Shown piece after piece: positions 9,201-17,585 of a stretch of 25,347 nt of DNA. Under the pieces are notes generated by a model, which saw only the letters and a program-made list of their open reading frames with translations, had not been told where the DNA came from and did no database searches. The DNA is from a virus. The DNA lies in the IMG/VR virus record IMGVR_UViG_3300032294_000464, positions 1-25,347 of that record, one strand, 5' to 3'. Each line of letters begins with the position of its first letter. Position 1 is the stretch's first letter. The position numbers and the translations under genes were made by a program.

Positions 9201-12200
9201 GCTGAAATAAATAACGAACTTAAAACAATAGCACAAAATGCCTTTCAAGAGCAAACAACAAGTGAAGTACCTGTTCAGCCAGAAGCCGCAGTTAGCGGAG
9301 AAATGGCGCAAGGAGTACCCCAAGCAGAACCTCAAGTCACTACCCAAGAAGGTGGGCAAGCAGTCCAAGAAGAAGTAAGGCCTATAGAAGAGGCGACTGC
9401 AAAAGCTCAAGAAGAAGTAGAGTCATATATTGTAGACAGGTTTAGGAATCTAAAACTAGAACCTGTAATAGATCCTCTTCTTAATAAAATGAATAATGCT
9501 GAGTATATTGATGATGCGGATATAGATAACGCATTAGAGATTATATTCAAAGAACTTGATGATATAGATAACTCAGAGTATTCAGACAATGTAAAAACTA
9601 ATGTTAAAGACAGCCTATTGAACTTGGCTGAAAAATTAGATAACTATGAATTTAGAACAAAGGATAAGACTGTCACAGTTGCCCAAAAGAGAGCAGCTGA
9701 TAGCACTAGAGAAAATGTACAAAAAGTTAAAGTCGAAGAGTTCTTCTCAGGAGCAAAAGCCATCCACAATGGAGAAGAAGTAGAATTTGATACTACTAAG
9801 GGTGTAGTAGAAGCCAAGCTTCCAAATGGAAATACCATTGTATTTGATACTCCATCGATGGAAGTAAAAGAAGATGGTATAGTTATAGGAGATGATGGAA
9901 ATCTATCTACTGTAACTATGGTTGATAGGTTTGGTAGTGAGTTCACATTTGATGGTGATATAGCATTAGATTTAGCAATAAAAGATAGACAGAATAAAAT
10001 AGGTGAAATACCACCTCCTGTCTTTGATATTGTAATGGAAGAGATGACTGTTAAGGAGCCTTATATTAAAGAGCGAACAGTACAACCTCAACCAACAGTT
10101 GAACCAACAGTAGAAACAGAAGTTACTCCTGTAGCTGAAGCACAGCCAACTATTGAGGCGCAACCTACAGAAGCACAACCAGTAGAAACACAACCGGTAG
10201 CTACTGAGGAAGAAGTTGATCAAGAGTTAGAAGCATTAAGAACGTTACTTCAAGGTACAGACGAACAGATTGATGAACAGGTATCCGGATTGGATATATC
10301 AAACCGTAACGATAAGGTTGCTGAGAATATAGCAAATGCAGCTAAAACGATATCTAGAATACTTCCTAATGTAGAGTTTATTGTTCACGATACTGAAGAG
10401 TCTTATAGACAAGCAACAGGAAATAATGCAAGAGGTACATATATACCCGAAGAGGGAGATACTAAACCTCAGATACACATTAACTCTAAAAAAGCAAACA
10501 ACAGAACAGCTGCACATGAAGTATTCCATGCTGTACTGTTGAACGCTGTAAAAAGTAATGAAGAGGCTCAGAGGTTAACAAAGAGCATGATCAATGCTGT
10601 CATGAAGTCTATGTCCAATATTGAAGGACAACAAGGATTAAAGAAATATCTTTATGACTTCGCAGATAACTATGAGTATAACGTAAGGGATGAAGAAAAG
10701 CTTGCAGAACTTTTGGGTGTACTTGCTACTAACTATAAAAACTTAGAAGCACCATCTAAAAATATCATCAAAAGATTCTTCGAAAGAATAGCTAAGTTGA
10801 TAGGTTTAAAACCTATGACAGATAGAGAAGTTGTAGACTTCATGAACACAATGGCAGATGCCTTGTATAAAGGTGAGGTTTTAACTAAGAGAGATATTGC
10901 TATGCTTCCTAAGCCTAGGAAGAAAAGTATATCAAACATTATTAAACGTTTCCAATCTGACTTCTCAGATGCATTCTCTAAGTTATCATTTGTATATGAC
11001 AAGAATGGAGAGGAGTTCAACAAGTTAGAAAAACAAGGATATATAACCAAAGACAAATCGTTATCTGACTTCAATGGTAAGTATATGTTCTTGCATCAGC
11101 CTGATGCAGCATTCTCCGGAATGATTTATAAAGATGGAGAGATTCTAGTTGAGGGTAAGGGAGGTGTGTTCTATCCTATAAAATTCCACAAGGATGGATA
11201 CTTCTGGGCAAGTACAGATAAGACAGCTAGTAAAATGGCTGAAGACTTAAACAAAGTATTTGAACAAAATGGTGGTGTTATTTATATGGCACTTACTTCT
11301 GCTCCTTATGACAAATTGTTATCAAGTACTACAATGTCCAATGCTGTTCTTGATTTCTTTTCATCTAAGGCATTTGATAAAAACTTCAAAATAACTGAGA
11401 ATCAATTTAAGGTAGCACTTAGAAATGCAGCTAATAACTTTGTCATTAAAACAGTGAAGAATGATGACGGAAAAGTTGTTTCTAAAAAGGTTGGTCTACA
11501 GCTAAACTTACCTGGTAATACTACGATTGCAGAGATGAAATCTGCAATAAAAGAAAAATTAAATCCAGACAATAGTTCTTTTGCTGACAGAAAAGAATTT
11601 GTTTTAGAGCTAATAAAATTAATGGCAGCTCAGATAAACAAAAATGATGTATCAATAGAACAATTTGGAAAGTTATTTTCTCAAGGTATTCAGAATAAAT
11701 ACTTTAAAGGAATTACTAAGACAGGTAAAGTATCTATATCTGCTGCAAATATGAGGCAAGCACTTTCTGAAATGCTTACTGAGCCTATATTAAAAGAAGA
11801 TATAGAAAGAAGTAAAGGAGGGCAAGTTTATGCTGTACTAGAATTAACCGGAAAGGTTAAAGGTGTTGACTCAGACAAACATGAGTCTTATCCAAAAGCA
11901 ATTCAATCTGAGGATGCTAATAACAAAGTAACTCTTCATATACTTAAAGACAGATTAAAATGGTCAGATGTATTTGAAGACTTTGAAACAAATAAAATTG
12001 TAGCTAAGGATAGATATCTAAAAGTTTATCCAACTAGTGGTGTATCTGTTAGAGGGTTAAAACTAAATACCGGTAAGATTACACCTCGACAACAACAGCC
12101 AGGTCAAAACATTAATCAAATTGTAACAACGGCAAGGAACAATAATTTCTCTGATGCAACTATTGAAAAGTTATTAAAGCAACAAGGATATACTGATGCA

Positions 12201-15140
12201 GAAATACAATCAGCTCTTACTGCTCCTAGAACTACCTTAGGAATAGATGAGATATTCAATAGAAGTAATCAAGCTCTTCAAAGACAATACGATACTCCTG
12301 CATATAAGCGTGCGTTAAGGTATGCCAATAAGATGATATTTGAACGCCAGGAAGCAATCAAAAGATTGATGAGAGGAATTAAGAATAAAGATGCATCTAG
12401 GGCGTACAACATGTTAATCAATAAAGCTGGTGCTACAGGTTTTGCAAGTACTAGATTTAAAGAAGCAGATAGAAAAATATATGGTCGATTAGGTGGTAAA
12501 ACTCCTATACAAAGAAAAGAGAATAGGGATGATTTAGATAAGATGATATACCTAAGAAGGTTTATTGCCATCAACGAAAACCTAAGAAAGAAAGGCGAAG
12601 AACCTTATATTGGTATGGGTGGATTTAATGAAGAAAAAGCAAGAGAAGGATTACAAAAAATAAAAGAAAGAATAGGAGAGAAAAAGTTTGAAAAATTCAG
12701 CAAAAGAGCCGACATATACTTTAATGAGTATAAGGAAAATTTAAAGATGTTGTATGAGTCTGGAAGAATTAATAAAGAAACATACGAAAACTTTAAAGAT
12801 ATAGAGTACTCTCCTATTAAAGTTATTAAGTATATCATTGATGATAATGCAGACCCTAGTGAAGTTGATACTCAAGCTGCTAAGTTAGGTATAAACAGAA
12901 AAGATATAATGAAACTTGGTAAACTAAATGAGAATGCTATAGTGTTCGATTCTAGGTGGTTACTAATGTTAAATATTCATACAGTAGCAGCAAGAGCATT
13001 TGAAAACGATATGCTAAGTTCTTTTGCAAAGGCAATAGATGAAGGTACAGAGGAAGAGCGTGAAGCTGTAGATCCATATATTAAAGCAAATCCTACCATA
13101 GGATCTAAGCAAGATGGAACACCAAAACAGAAGTATAACATGATGAATACTCCTGTAGGGTATACTGCTGTTAGTTATTTTGATAATGGAATACAAAAAA
13201 CATTAGTAGTTAAGGATGAGTATGCACAACAGCTTTTAGATATTAAAAATCTAGACTCATCACTTAGGTTTTTGTCTGCAATGACTCTAGGTAATGTACT
13301 TAGGTATTTTGCAACTGTAGGTAACCCGCTATTTATTATTGGTAACGTACCTGTAGATATTGTGAACGCTGCATTCTTTACAGATGTATATAGTCCTTTT
13401 AAACCTCTTGCTGTGCTTCAGGCAAGTACTGGTTTCTCATATAGATTTTTACAAGGAATAGCATATGATGTAGCTCCACTATATGAAGGAATAAGAAGAA
13501 TATTTAATAAAGATTACGATAAAGAAAGAAGAAACAAATTTTTATATGAGTTTGTAAGTCATGGTGGAACTGTAGATACTCTACATAGACAAGGGCTTAG
13601 GCCTCTAGAAAGAAACATGTTTCTTACTGGAACTAAAAAAGCAATAAATGATACCTTATTAAATACAGGTAGAGCCACTTCTTATTTGGGTTCTAAATCA
13701 GAAATTGCAATGAGGCTTGCTGTATATGCTAAACGTAAAAGAAATCTTATTGCTGAGTTTAAGAAAGAAAATAATGGAGAATCACCACAGGGACAAGAAC
13801 TTGATGATATCATGTGGGAAGCTGCAAGAGAGGGTCGAGAACTTATAGACTTTAGTCAAGGAGGTGAATTCATTAAAAAAGCAGATCAAGTTATTCCATA
13901 TCTAAATGCAGCTGTACAGGGATTAAGAAAGCAAGGTAGATTTGCTGTAGAAAATAAAATTCTTTTCGCATCCAATGTGCTACAAGGAATGGGAATGTTT
14001 GCAGGAATAGCAGCATACTCTTTAGCAAATGCTTATGCAGCAGCAAGTGATGAGGAAGAAGACAAAGACAAACAAAACCAAATGGTAATAGATACTCTTG
14101 ATTCAATATCTGAACATGAGAAATCACAGTACCATATTATATTTACCGGTAAAAAGAAAAAAGAAAACGGAAAAACTATACTTCAATATGTAAGGATTAA
14201 GAAACTTCCTTTCTTCTCAATTGCTACTACATATGCAGAACAATTTGCAATGAGGTACTGGATAAATAAAAACGGTGGTAAATATGACATTGATAACAAA
14301 CTTATTAAGTTAGTTATGGAAAAATCAATGCCACTACTTCCATCAGAGGTTGCATCAAGAAATCCAATGGTTGCAGCGTTAGTAGCATACAACTTTAACT
14401 ATGATTTCTTTACTAAAAAAGAAGTATTTAGAAATAAAGAAAAACTAAATATTAATCCAATATATGAAGGCATAGAAGACGATAAAGTAGAGGACTTCTT
14501 TAAAGTAATTGCTCCAGCATTAGGTATGTCACCTAAAAGAACGAAAGCAGCTGTTGAGAAGATTATTACATCTCCATCCACAAATCCATTGGTTCACGTA
14601 TTATATGGAGCAATGAATGGTATATTCTCTGATAAAACCGAACTTTCGGAGGATGTTAAGGTTGCAGGTGACATGATACTTGAGTCAGCAGAAAAGAAAA
14701 TGGTTCGTTATACTGATCCTGAAATACTTAGATACGTTCGTGAAGATAGAGATAAAGAAGAACAGATGAGAATACGTTCTGAAATATATCAAAGAGAACA
14801 GAAGGTAAATAAAATAATAAAAGATAAACTAGAGAAGAACGAAAAGTATACAAGTCAAGAATTAATGAAAATTGTTGAGGAGAACTTCCCTAAATATGAT
14901 AGAGAAAAATACTTTAAAAAGTATAAGACTAGAATGATGTTCCCTGATCTTGATAAACAAGTATTGGATATTGTTTATGAAGAAACTCCAGAAATACAGG
15001 CTCAAAAGCTATGGAGTAAGTATGGAAACTCTCTAGAGGAGGATGAAAAATCTGAATTGATTAAAGTAATGAGATCAATCAATAAAAAGATATCTCCAAA
15101 AGTATTTAGAATTTACAATGAAAAATACAAGAACAGATAA
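6270..15140 (+). CDS. Giant polyvalent internal virion protein (zincin motif, PG-binding-like, LPD-type domains)
   Basis: 2956 residues, a third of the window. In order: two ~34-aa tandem repeats (about 4-69; YS.QIY..I...D.T.K.DVS..AF.S.M); a small Y/W-rich module (112-158); a peptidoglycan-binding-like segment (295-325, LQTYLKGEGYDVDVNGD...TQKAL); hydrophobic Gly/Ala-rich stretches (about 571-603, 669-700, 785-870); a charged helical region (about 930-995); a Pro/Glu/Gln linker (about 998-1050); a beta domain (about 1150-1240); a second P/E/T/Q linker (1270-1324). Next is a metallopeptidase motif H1416-E-V-F-H1420, with E1480 a candidate third ligand. An LPD-like beta domain (about 1580-1700) and a helical LPD38-like region (NPLFIIGN at 2352, DFSQGGEF at 2527, hydrophobic 2567-2592) follow, then a charged tail. 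It is probably injected with the DNA and crosses the envelope. No DxDGD polymerase motif was seen. The ejection role is inferred. Confidence 0.75.
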   Translation: MPGYSDQIYNYILKLDPTYKNDVSLQAFKSKMANPTYSRQIYDWIGSADATFKSDVSFDAFSSQMGYPKKKVTTASPGSGAAKPSSSGPLSKAVNAGVQKVVAAAIKPEGSYKYPGREDALYKKTNNQWYIDLGKTGKYVKINEKNRIDALEKYAKTYTPDIVKSATQVVKDIGKGATELISKTTPPTAAELQKDVKKEIDYLESQKQLSNKEIADIFGWNESDVERVASSSSKSTTPITKAMAANAIPVVKTNTSQPSIEQFSQNVQKVMNDLGENASEEKKQERLEYYNTKDLQTYLKGEGYDVDVNGDKEDDKTQKALKHSNMKEQMFIEDMYESMDQYDRVYGLVNENMLEMSEEEAVPLLRKYFGKDGFTFNETGIGNYVEVVSPGKKKQVFEFNTSDPESISKLREFLGNTYLAKNEKKKYNDLLNGDDVDMNDPRARDKYFYDLTTLIGQNPDKYADVLGDPDDILSGTHPIKSAIDRTAYNIKAESIQLNKDYAALKTRIDKYNANPEKYGNQERAAINNILHDLKVREYNILKDQKKITSMDNSLRRITGKKIIESRKSGDWAGVLTSQFFKGITAIPLLSTQLAMDALPYAVGAENFFDPITYDRLKTIDGYNDLEIQDLGVKKLKQTIYGDIERGISNVASFGTTTPEYVSDPERNDILKGVSFMAESVGTAMAGGGSGTLQKLGFFAMSYNGMEKEMMDPRFDDMSETEKKLYSVPYGFVIGALERFGYNALSGGDKSIVNRLASGVIGRTLAGLPKDATISTIKREINKNVGRMVADGVINVAGGAVAEGSTEALQRVFEVGEKYAINQIKDKEYFQGIPDITTWEGIKKTYDLAKEDFYYAAIGSLVFSSGVNSVQTMQQYRFNKKTDAEFDVLYNSVSNPFLRNMTELDIKSRLAKGEMTKEEAASQIQALKDVAGRLSRVNPNLSLRDKKDSFNLILEKEKLEKEKAPLDEALQAPYNERIAEINNELKTIAQNAFQEQTTSEVPVQPEAAVSGEMAQGVPQAEPQVTTQEGGQAVQEEVRPIEEATAKAQEEVESYIVDRFRNLKLEPVIDPLLNKMNNAEYIDDADIDNALEIIFKELDDIDNSEYSDNVKTNVKDSLLNLAEKLDNYEFRTKDKTVTVAQKRAADSTRENVQKVKVEEFFSGAKAIHNGEEVEFDTTKGVVEAKLPNGNTIVFDTPSMEVKEDGIVIGDDGNLSTVTMVDRFGSEFTFDGDIALDLAIKDRQNKIGEIPPPVFDIVMEEMTVKEPYIKERTVQPQPTVEPTVETEVTPVAEAQPTIEAQPTEAQPVETQPVATEEEVDQELEALRTLLQGTDEQIDEQVSGLDISNRNDKVAENIANAAKTISRILPNVEFIVHDTEESYRQATGNNARGTYIPEEGDTKPQIHINSKKANNRTAAHEVFHAVLLNAVKSNEEAQRLTKSMINAVMKSMSNIEGQQGLKKYLYDFADNYEYNVRDEEKLAELLGVLATNYKNLEAPSKNIIKRFFERIAKLIGLKPMTDREVVDFMNTMADALYKGEVLTKRDIAMLPKPRKKSISNIIKRFQSDFSDAFSKLSFVYDKNGEEFNKLEKQGYITKDKSLSDFNGKYMFLHQPDAAFSGMIYKDGEILVEGKGGVFYPIKFHKDGYFWASTDKTASKMAEDLNKVFEQNGGVIYMALTSAPYDKLLSSTTMSNAVLDFFSSKAFDKNFKITENQFKVALRNAANNFVIKTVKNDDGKVVSKKVGLQLNLPGNTTIAEMKSAIKEKLNPDNSSFADRKEFVLELIKLMAAQINKNDVSIEQFGKLFSQGIQNKYFKGITKTGKVSISAANMRQALSEMLTEPILKEDIERSKGGQVYAVLELTGKVKGVDSDKHESYPKAIQSEDANNKVTLHILKDRLKWSDVFEDFETNKIVAKDRYLKVYPTSGVSVRGLKLNTGKITPRQQQPGQNINQIVTTARNNNFSDATIEKLLKQQGYTDAEIQSALTAPRTTLGIDEIFNRSNQALQRQYDTPAYKRALRYANKMIFERQEAIKRLMRGIKNKDASRAYNMLINKAGATGFASTRFKEADRKIYGRLGGKTPIQRKENRDDLDKMIYLRRFIAINENLRKKGEEPYIGMGGFNEEKAREGLQKIKERIGEKKFEKFSKRADIYFNEYKENLKMLYESGRINKETYENFKDIEYSPIKVIKYIIDDNADPSEVDTQAAKLGINRKDIMKLGKLNENAIVFDSRWLLMLNIHTVAARAFENDMLSSFAKAIDEGTEEEREAVDPYIKANPTIGSKQDGTPKQKYNMMNTPVGYTAVSYFDNGIQKTLVVKDEYAQQLLDIKNLDSSLRFLSAMTLGNVLRYFATVGNPLFIIGNVPVDIVNAAFFTDVYSPFKPLAVLQASTGFSYRFLQGIAYDVAPLYEGIRRIFNKDYDKERRNKFLYEFVSHGGTVDTLHRQGLRPLERNMFLTGTKKAINDTLLNTGRATSYLGSKSEIAMRLAVYAKRKRNLIAEFKKENNGESPQGQELDDIMWEAAREGRELIDFSQGGEFIKKADQVIPYLNAAVQGLRKQGRFAVENKILFASNVLQGMGMFAGIAAYSLANAYAAASDEEEDKDKQNQMVIDTLDSISEHEKSQYHIIFTGKKKKENGKTILQYVRIKKLPFFSIATTYAEQFAMRYWINKNGGKYDIDNKLIKLVMEKSMPLLPSEVASRNPMVAALVAYNFNYDFFTKKEVFRNKEKLNINPIYEGIEDDKVEDFFKVIAPALGMSPKRTKAAVEKIITSPSTNPLVHVLYGAMNGIFSDKTELSEDVKVAGDMILESAEKKMVRYTDPEILRYVREDRDKEEQMRIRSEIYQREQKVNKIIKDKLEKNEKYTSQELMKIVEENFPKYDREKYFKKYKTRMMFPDLDKQVLDIVYEETPEIQAQKLWSKYGNSLEEDEKSELIKVMRSINKKISPKVFRIYNEKYKNR

Positions 15141-15157
15141 CTTCTCTTTCACACTCA

Positions 15158-16165
15158 TCACTGGACTTTGCCATTGATGATTCGATAGTTACGGAATTCA
15201 TAGTCACCATTGGGTTCAGTCTCAATGGTGGCAAATCCGTGATTCCATTTATTGTAAGGGAAGTAGTCCGGTGACAATCCACACAAGGACCCGATAGAGA
15301 ACGTAGTAACTACGTTTCCGTTTACATCCTTCTCTGTGTGTTCACTAGTCTGATGGTGGTGTCCTACAGCACAGTTAGCCTTAGCCTTCATGTATAGACC
15401 TCTCGCACTATTCACAGGGCTAAACACACTCTGACCGAACTCATGACCATGCATTACGATCATGTTGCCCATACGGCACAATTGCTTGCTGTCTACCTGC
15501 TGAACTCCAAGCTCACCGAAGCGAAGTACCTCTGACAATTTAAAGTCCTTTATACCTAATAATTCGGGAGCCTTAGTCATCATGTAGTGTTCCCATCGAT
15601 CTTCGTGGTTACCCATCTTAAAGTAAATAGTACAGCTGAATGTATCTTGAAGCATACGTAAGAACTCACGAGTAAGCTCAATCTCTCCGGCAAGGTCTCT
15701 CTTAAGTCTATCTTTAATGAATCGAGATGCCTGATACATATCAATCGTATCTCCGTTCAAGTAAATGAAGTTAGGTTTGAAGTTAATGCCATGAGTAATG
15801 GCTGCCTCAAGAGCTGTCATGTCGTGGTAAGGTATGTGGATATCATTCATGATCAATCCACGATTATTACCTACAGGAATAAGGTAGTCATCCTTCTTTT
15901 GGTAGTCGCTCTCTGGAAGTTTAAAAGTACCTAGAGCTGCTTTCTTTTGCTCAGGAGTTCTCTCAAATTTCTCTCTCTTTTCGGTTTTACGTTCAATTCT
16001 TTCGTTCCTTCTGTATCTTACTGATTGACGAGCATCTTCTAATGTATTAAACATACTAGGATAATCTTCACAAATCATCTTAGCTATTGTAAGAGTAGGA
16101 TACTCAGGGAAATCTTCTAGGTACTCATAAATTACCTTGTCTAGTTCTTTACTTTTCGGACTCAT
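15158..16165 (-). CDS. Calcineurin-like metallophosphoesterase
   Basis: 335 residues from the chosen ATG at 16165. An N-terminal helical segment (about 1-70) looks like a small winged/HTH-type domain (TLTIAKMICEDYP...DARQSVR). The catalytic domain shows all five family motifs: NDIHIPYH (D108, H110), NGDTID (D139), GNHED (N186-H187), HGHEFG (H239) and GHHHQ (H269-H271). It should bind two metals and hydrolyse a phosphomonoester or diester. Whether the substrate is nucleic acid, nucleotide or protein is unknown. The frame stays open to an ATG at 16237, but that extension overlaps another gene with a good protein profile, so the internal start (17-base overlap) is preferred. It is the last gene of the - strand module and converges on the giant gene with a 17-base gap. 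Confidence 0.85.
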   Translation of the reverse strand: MSPKSKELDKVIYEYLEDFPEYPTLTIAKMICEDYPSMFNTLEDARQSVRYRRNERIERKTEKREKFERTPEQKKAALGTFKLPESDYQKKDDYLIPVGNNRGLIMNDIHIPYHDMTALEAAITHGINFKPNFIYLNGDTIDMYQASRFIKDRLKRDLAGEIELTREFLRMLQDTFSCTIYFKMGNHEDRWEHYMMTKAPELLGIKDFKLSEVLRFGELGVQQVDSKQLCRMGNMIVMHGHEFGQSVFSPVNSARGLYMKAKANCAVGHHHQTSEHTEKDVNGNVVTTFSIGSLCGLSPDYFPYNKWNHGFATIETEPNGDYEFRNYRIINGKVQ

Positions 16166-16328
16166 TTGAATAGGATCTTTGTACGTCTGTAAGCATCTTC
16201 TTAAGTTGTCTGATAGATTCTTCAACTTCTTCCTCATCCTTGTCTACCATTCCCTCATAGAGCCTAGCTCCTAGGTCATAGAATTCATTCATGACAGAAT
16301 TAACATAGACGAGTAATTCTTGATGCAC
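16149..16328 (-). CDS. Small acidic helical protein, newly proposed
   Basis: 59 residues from a GTG at 16328 (an ATG at 16292 gives 47). The sequence is strongly helical and acidic, with LYEGMVDKDEEEVEESIRQL followed by KKMLTDVQRS. The pattern (LYE..VD.D.EE.....I..L) resembles small phage proteins I have seen, but I cannot name a family. It fills what would otherwise be a 110-base gap between the phosphoesterase and the 16352 gene. A TATCTTTG box lies just upstream, placing a possible transcript start a few bases before the GTG. Its C-terminal half overlaps, in another frame, the first 24 codons of the longest phosphoesterase reading frame; that overlap argues that those 24 codons are not translated as phosphoesterase. 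Confidence 0.65.
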   Translation of the reverse strand: MHQELLVYVNSVMNEFYDLGARLYEGMVDKDEEEVEESIRQLKKMLTDVQRSYSNESEK

Positions 16329-16341
16329 AGTTGTTTTTTAA

Positions 16342-16349
16342 CAAAGATA
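16342..16349 (-). promoter_or_regulatory. Possible -7 promoter box (TATCTTTG)
   Basis: It matches TAnnTTTG on the - strand, overlaps nothing but the 3' edge of the upstream gene, and ends 14 bases before the GTG of the small gene. No convincing TTG -33 element is seen at the expected distance, so it is weaker than the promoter at 3343-3369. Confidence 0.35.
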
Positions 16350-16351
16350 TA

Positions 16352-16657
16352 TTATTTTTCCATAGGGTCATACATATTTTCAGCGACCCAATTTCTAAAT
16401 AACATAGCAACCTCATGTTGTTTGTCTGCCATATCTCTTATCTTCTGCTGGTATTCTTCATCAGTTAGTCCCTTGAATCTGCTTCTATCGTAGAACTTAT
16501 TATCGGCAGTTCTGATAATATCTAAGAACATATTCGCTCTTCTCTTAAGGTCTTGACGAAAGATGTTGCTGTCTCTCAGGTCCTCTATAAAGTCACCAAG
16601 CACTGGAAGAACAATCGCTAACGTAAGGTATTTTTGTGGGATGGATGGCTTCTTCAT
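16352..16657 (-). CDS. Hypothetical phage protein
   Basis: 101 residues from the ATG at 16657, which overlaps the upstream stop as ATGA, the arrangement used throughout this operon. An in-frame ATG at 16672 would add five residues. After a short N-terminus (MKKPSIPQKYLTLAIVLPVL) the protein is a set of amphipathic helices rich in R/K and D/E (DLRDSNIFRQDLKRRANMFL, then MADKQHEVAMLFRNWVAENM). There is no motif I can assign. The weakly hydrophobic N-terminus is too short and interrupted to call a membrane segment. Position inside the replication module is the only functional hint. Confidence 0.65.
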   Translation of the reverse strand: MKKPSIPQKYLTLAIVLPVLGDFIEDLRDSNIFRQDLKRRANMFLDIIRTADNKFYDRSRFKGLTDEEYQQKIRDMADKQHEVAMLFRNWVAENMYDPMEK

Positions 16658-17106
16658 TTTGGCAAGTGGCATTTAAGACAATATGTTTTATTGTCATATC
16701 CAACAAATGTAACCTTATGATCGCATATACATTTATCAGATTTGTACTTATACGCACCATAATTAAACTCTTTTAAGTATAGGTCAATGACTCTTTTAGT
16801 TTTTTCTAAGTCACTCTCAAACTGATTTTTCTTTCGGCATCGTACTATACGCTTAATGATATCGAACTCATACGAGTTTAGCTTATGATCTTCAGCAAAC
16901 TTATAAAGGCTTCCATTACTATTGTCGTAATGCTCATCCTCCTTCACTACCTCTACGTCATCAGAGTAGATGTACTTGATGCTGTCTCTAACTAGCACAG
17001 CATACGTTCCGCTATAGTCATCAGTACCAACTACTTCAAAGGTTCTACCAATGTGCATGTCATACCATGCATCCTCCTTCTTCGCTTTCTTTACTTTTAC
17101 TTTCAT
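16654..17106 (-). CDS. Zn-ribbon-containing hypothetical protein
   Basis: 150 residues from the ATG at 17106; a TTG at 17121 would add five. Residues 1-55 form a beta-rich, SH3-like module with the sequence AWYDMHIGRTFEVVGTDDYS...YAVLVRDS, a layout I have seen in small phage proteins. The middle (about 65-115) is helical and basic. The C-terminus has C126-x-C128-x-H and C143-x-x-C146, a probable zinc knuckle. This suggests a small nucleic-acid-binding or adaptor protein. It overlaps the upstream HTH-like gene by 47 bases and is joined by ATGA to the downstream gene. The precise function is not known. Confidence 0.7.
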   Translation of the reverse strand: MKVKVKKAKKEDAWYDMHIGRTFEVVGTDDYSGTYAVLVRDSIKYIYSDDVEVVKEDEHYDNSNGSLYKFAEDHKLNSYEFDIIKRIVRCRKKNQFESDLEKTKRVIDLYLKEFNYGAYKYKSDKCICDHKVTFVGYDNKTYCLKCHLPK

Positions 17107-17356
17107 AAAATTGTTTTTCAATTAAACTTAAATCATCGTATTTGTATTCAGGTATAAGCATCTCTGCTTCAGTTGCATAGTATGGTGCTGTCTTGCTTCC
17201 AAGCTTACATCTTCCAGGCTGTTCTCTATAGTAGAAGTGATACATGATTCTATCAAGAACTGTTGCAGTGATGTTATATTTCTTCTGTATCTCGACATGT
17301 CCTATATTACCGCCTAAGTACTCTCTATAAATCTGATATTCTAGTTGATGTTCCAT
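17060..17356 (-). CDS. Small HTH-like protein
   Basis: 98 residues. Residues about 5-45 (YQIYREYLGGNIGHVEIQKK, then YNITATVLDRIMYHFYYRE) match the shape of a homeodomain-like helix-turn-helix: a first helix, a short helix ending before YNI, and a recognition helix starting at TATVLDRIM. The rest is polar with an acidic, Ser/Glu-rich C-terminus. It could be a small DNA-binding regulator or accessory factor of the adjacent nuclease. It overlaps the VRR-NUC gene by 32 bases upstream and the Zn-ribbon gene downstream, so the cluster is tightly coupled. DNA binding is inferred from secondary structure pattern only. Confidence 0.6.
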   Translation of the reverse strand: MEHQLEYQIYREYLGGNIGHVEIQKKYNITATVLDRIMYHFYYREQPGRCKLGSKTAPYYATEAEMLIPEYKYDDLSLIEKQFYESKSKESEEGGCMV

Positions 17357-17585
17357 CGTGCATAAATACTTTAATTCCGTGTTCTTCTAATTCTTTTGCT
17401 CTGAACTTCTGTAGCTGACTAACCACACCACCAGGCCTTTTGACTTCGTAGAACTCACATGTACAGTCCTTAGGTATGGCGATGATGTCAGGTATTCCGT
17501 TCTTGTTGGTTACCGAAAGTTTGATAACGTAGTATCCCTTGGCCTCAAGGTCATTGATTAGTTTCTTTTGTACTTTCGCCTCCAC
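17325..17585 (-). CDS. VRR-NUC domain nuclease
   Basis: 86 residues, a single-domain VRR-NUC protein of normal phage length. The catalytic pattern is visible: N29-G-I-P-D33 (metal-binding Asp), E47-V-K49 (the ExK of the PD-(D/E)XK fold), and S56/Q59 in the following helix. The family cuts branched or flap DNA structures; in phages it often sits next to an SNF2-type helicase, as it does here two genes away. The start is a GTG at 17585, overlapping the upstream gene by 35 bases; upstream in-frame codons are open, so a few extra residues are possible. It probably acts with the helicase in recombination or Holliday-structure processing (inference). Confidence 0.85.
   Translation of the reverse strand: MEAKVQKKLINDLEAKGYYVIKLSVTNKNGIPDIIAIPKDCTCEFYEVKRPGGVVSQLQKFRAKELEEHGIKVFMHDGTSTRISDL

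Noticed and set aside
6270-15140. Virion RNA polymerase as in crAss-like phages
   Set aside because: No DxDGD-type catalytic motif was seen in the giant protein; the visible motifs are zincin and LPD types.
16365-16389. GGGTC/GACCC inverted repeat inside the 3' part of the 16352 gene
   Set aside because: Only a 5-bp stem with a 15-base loop and no T-run; too weak to call a terminator.
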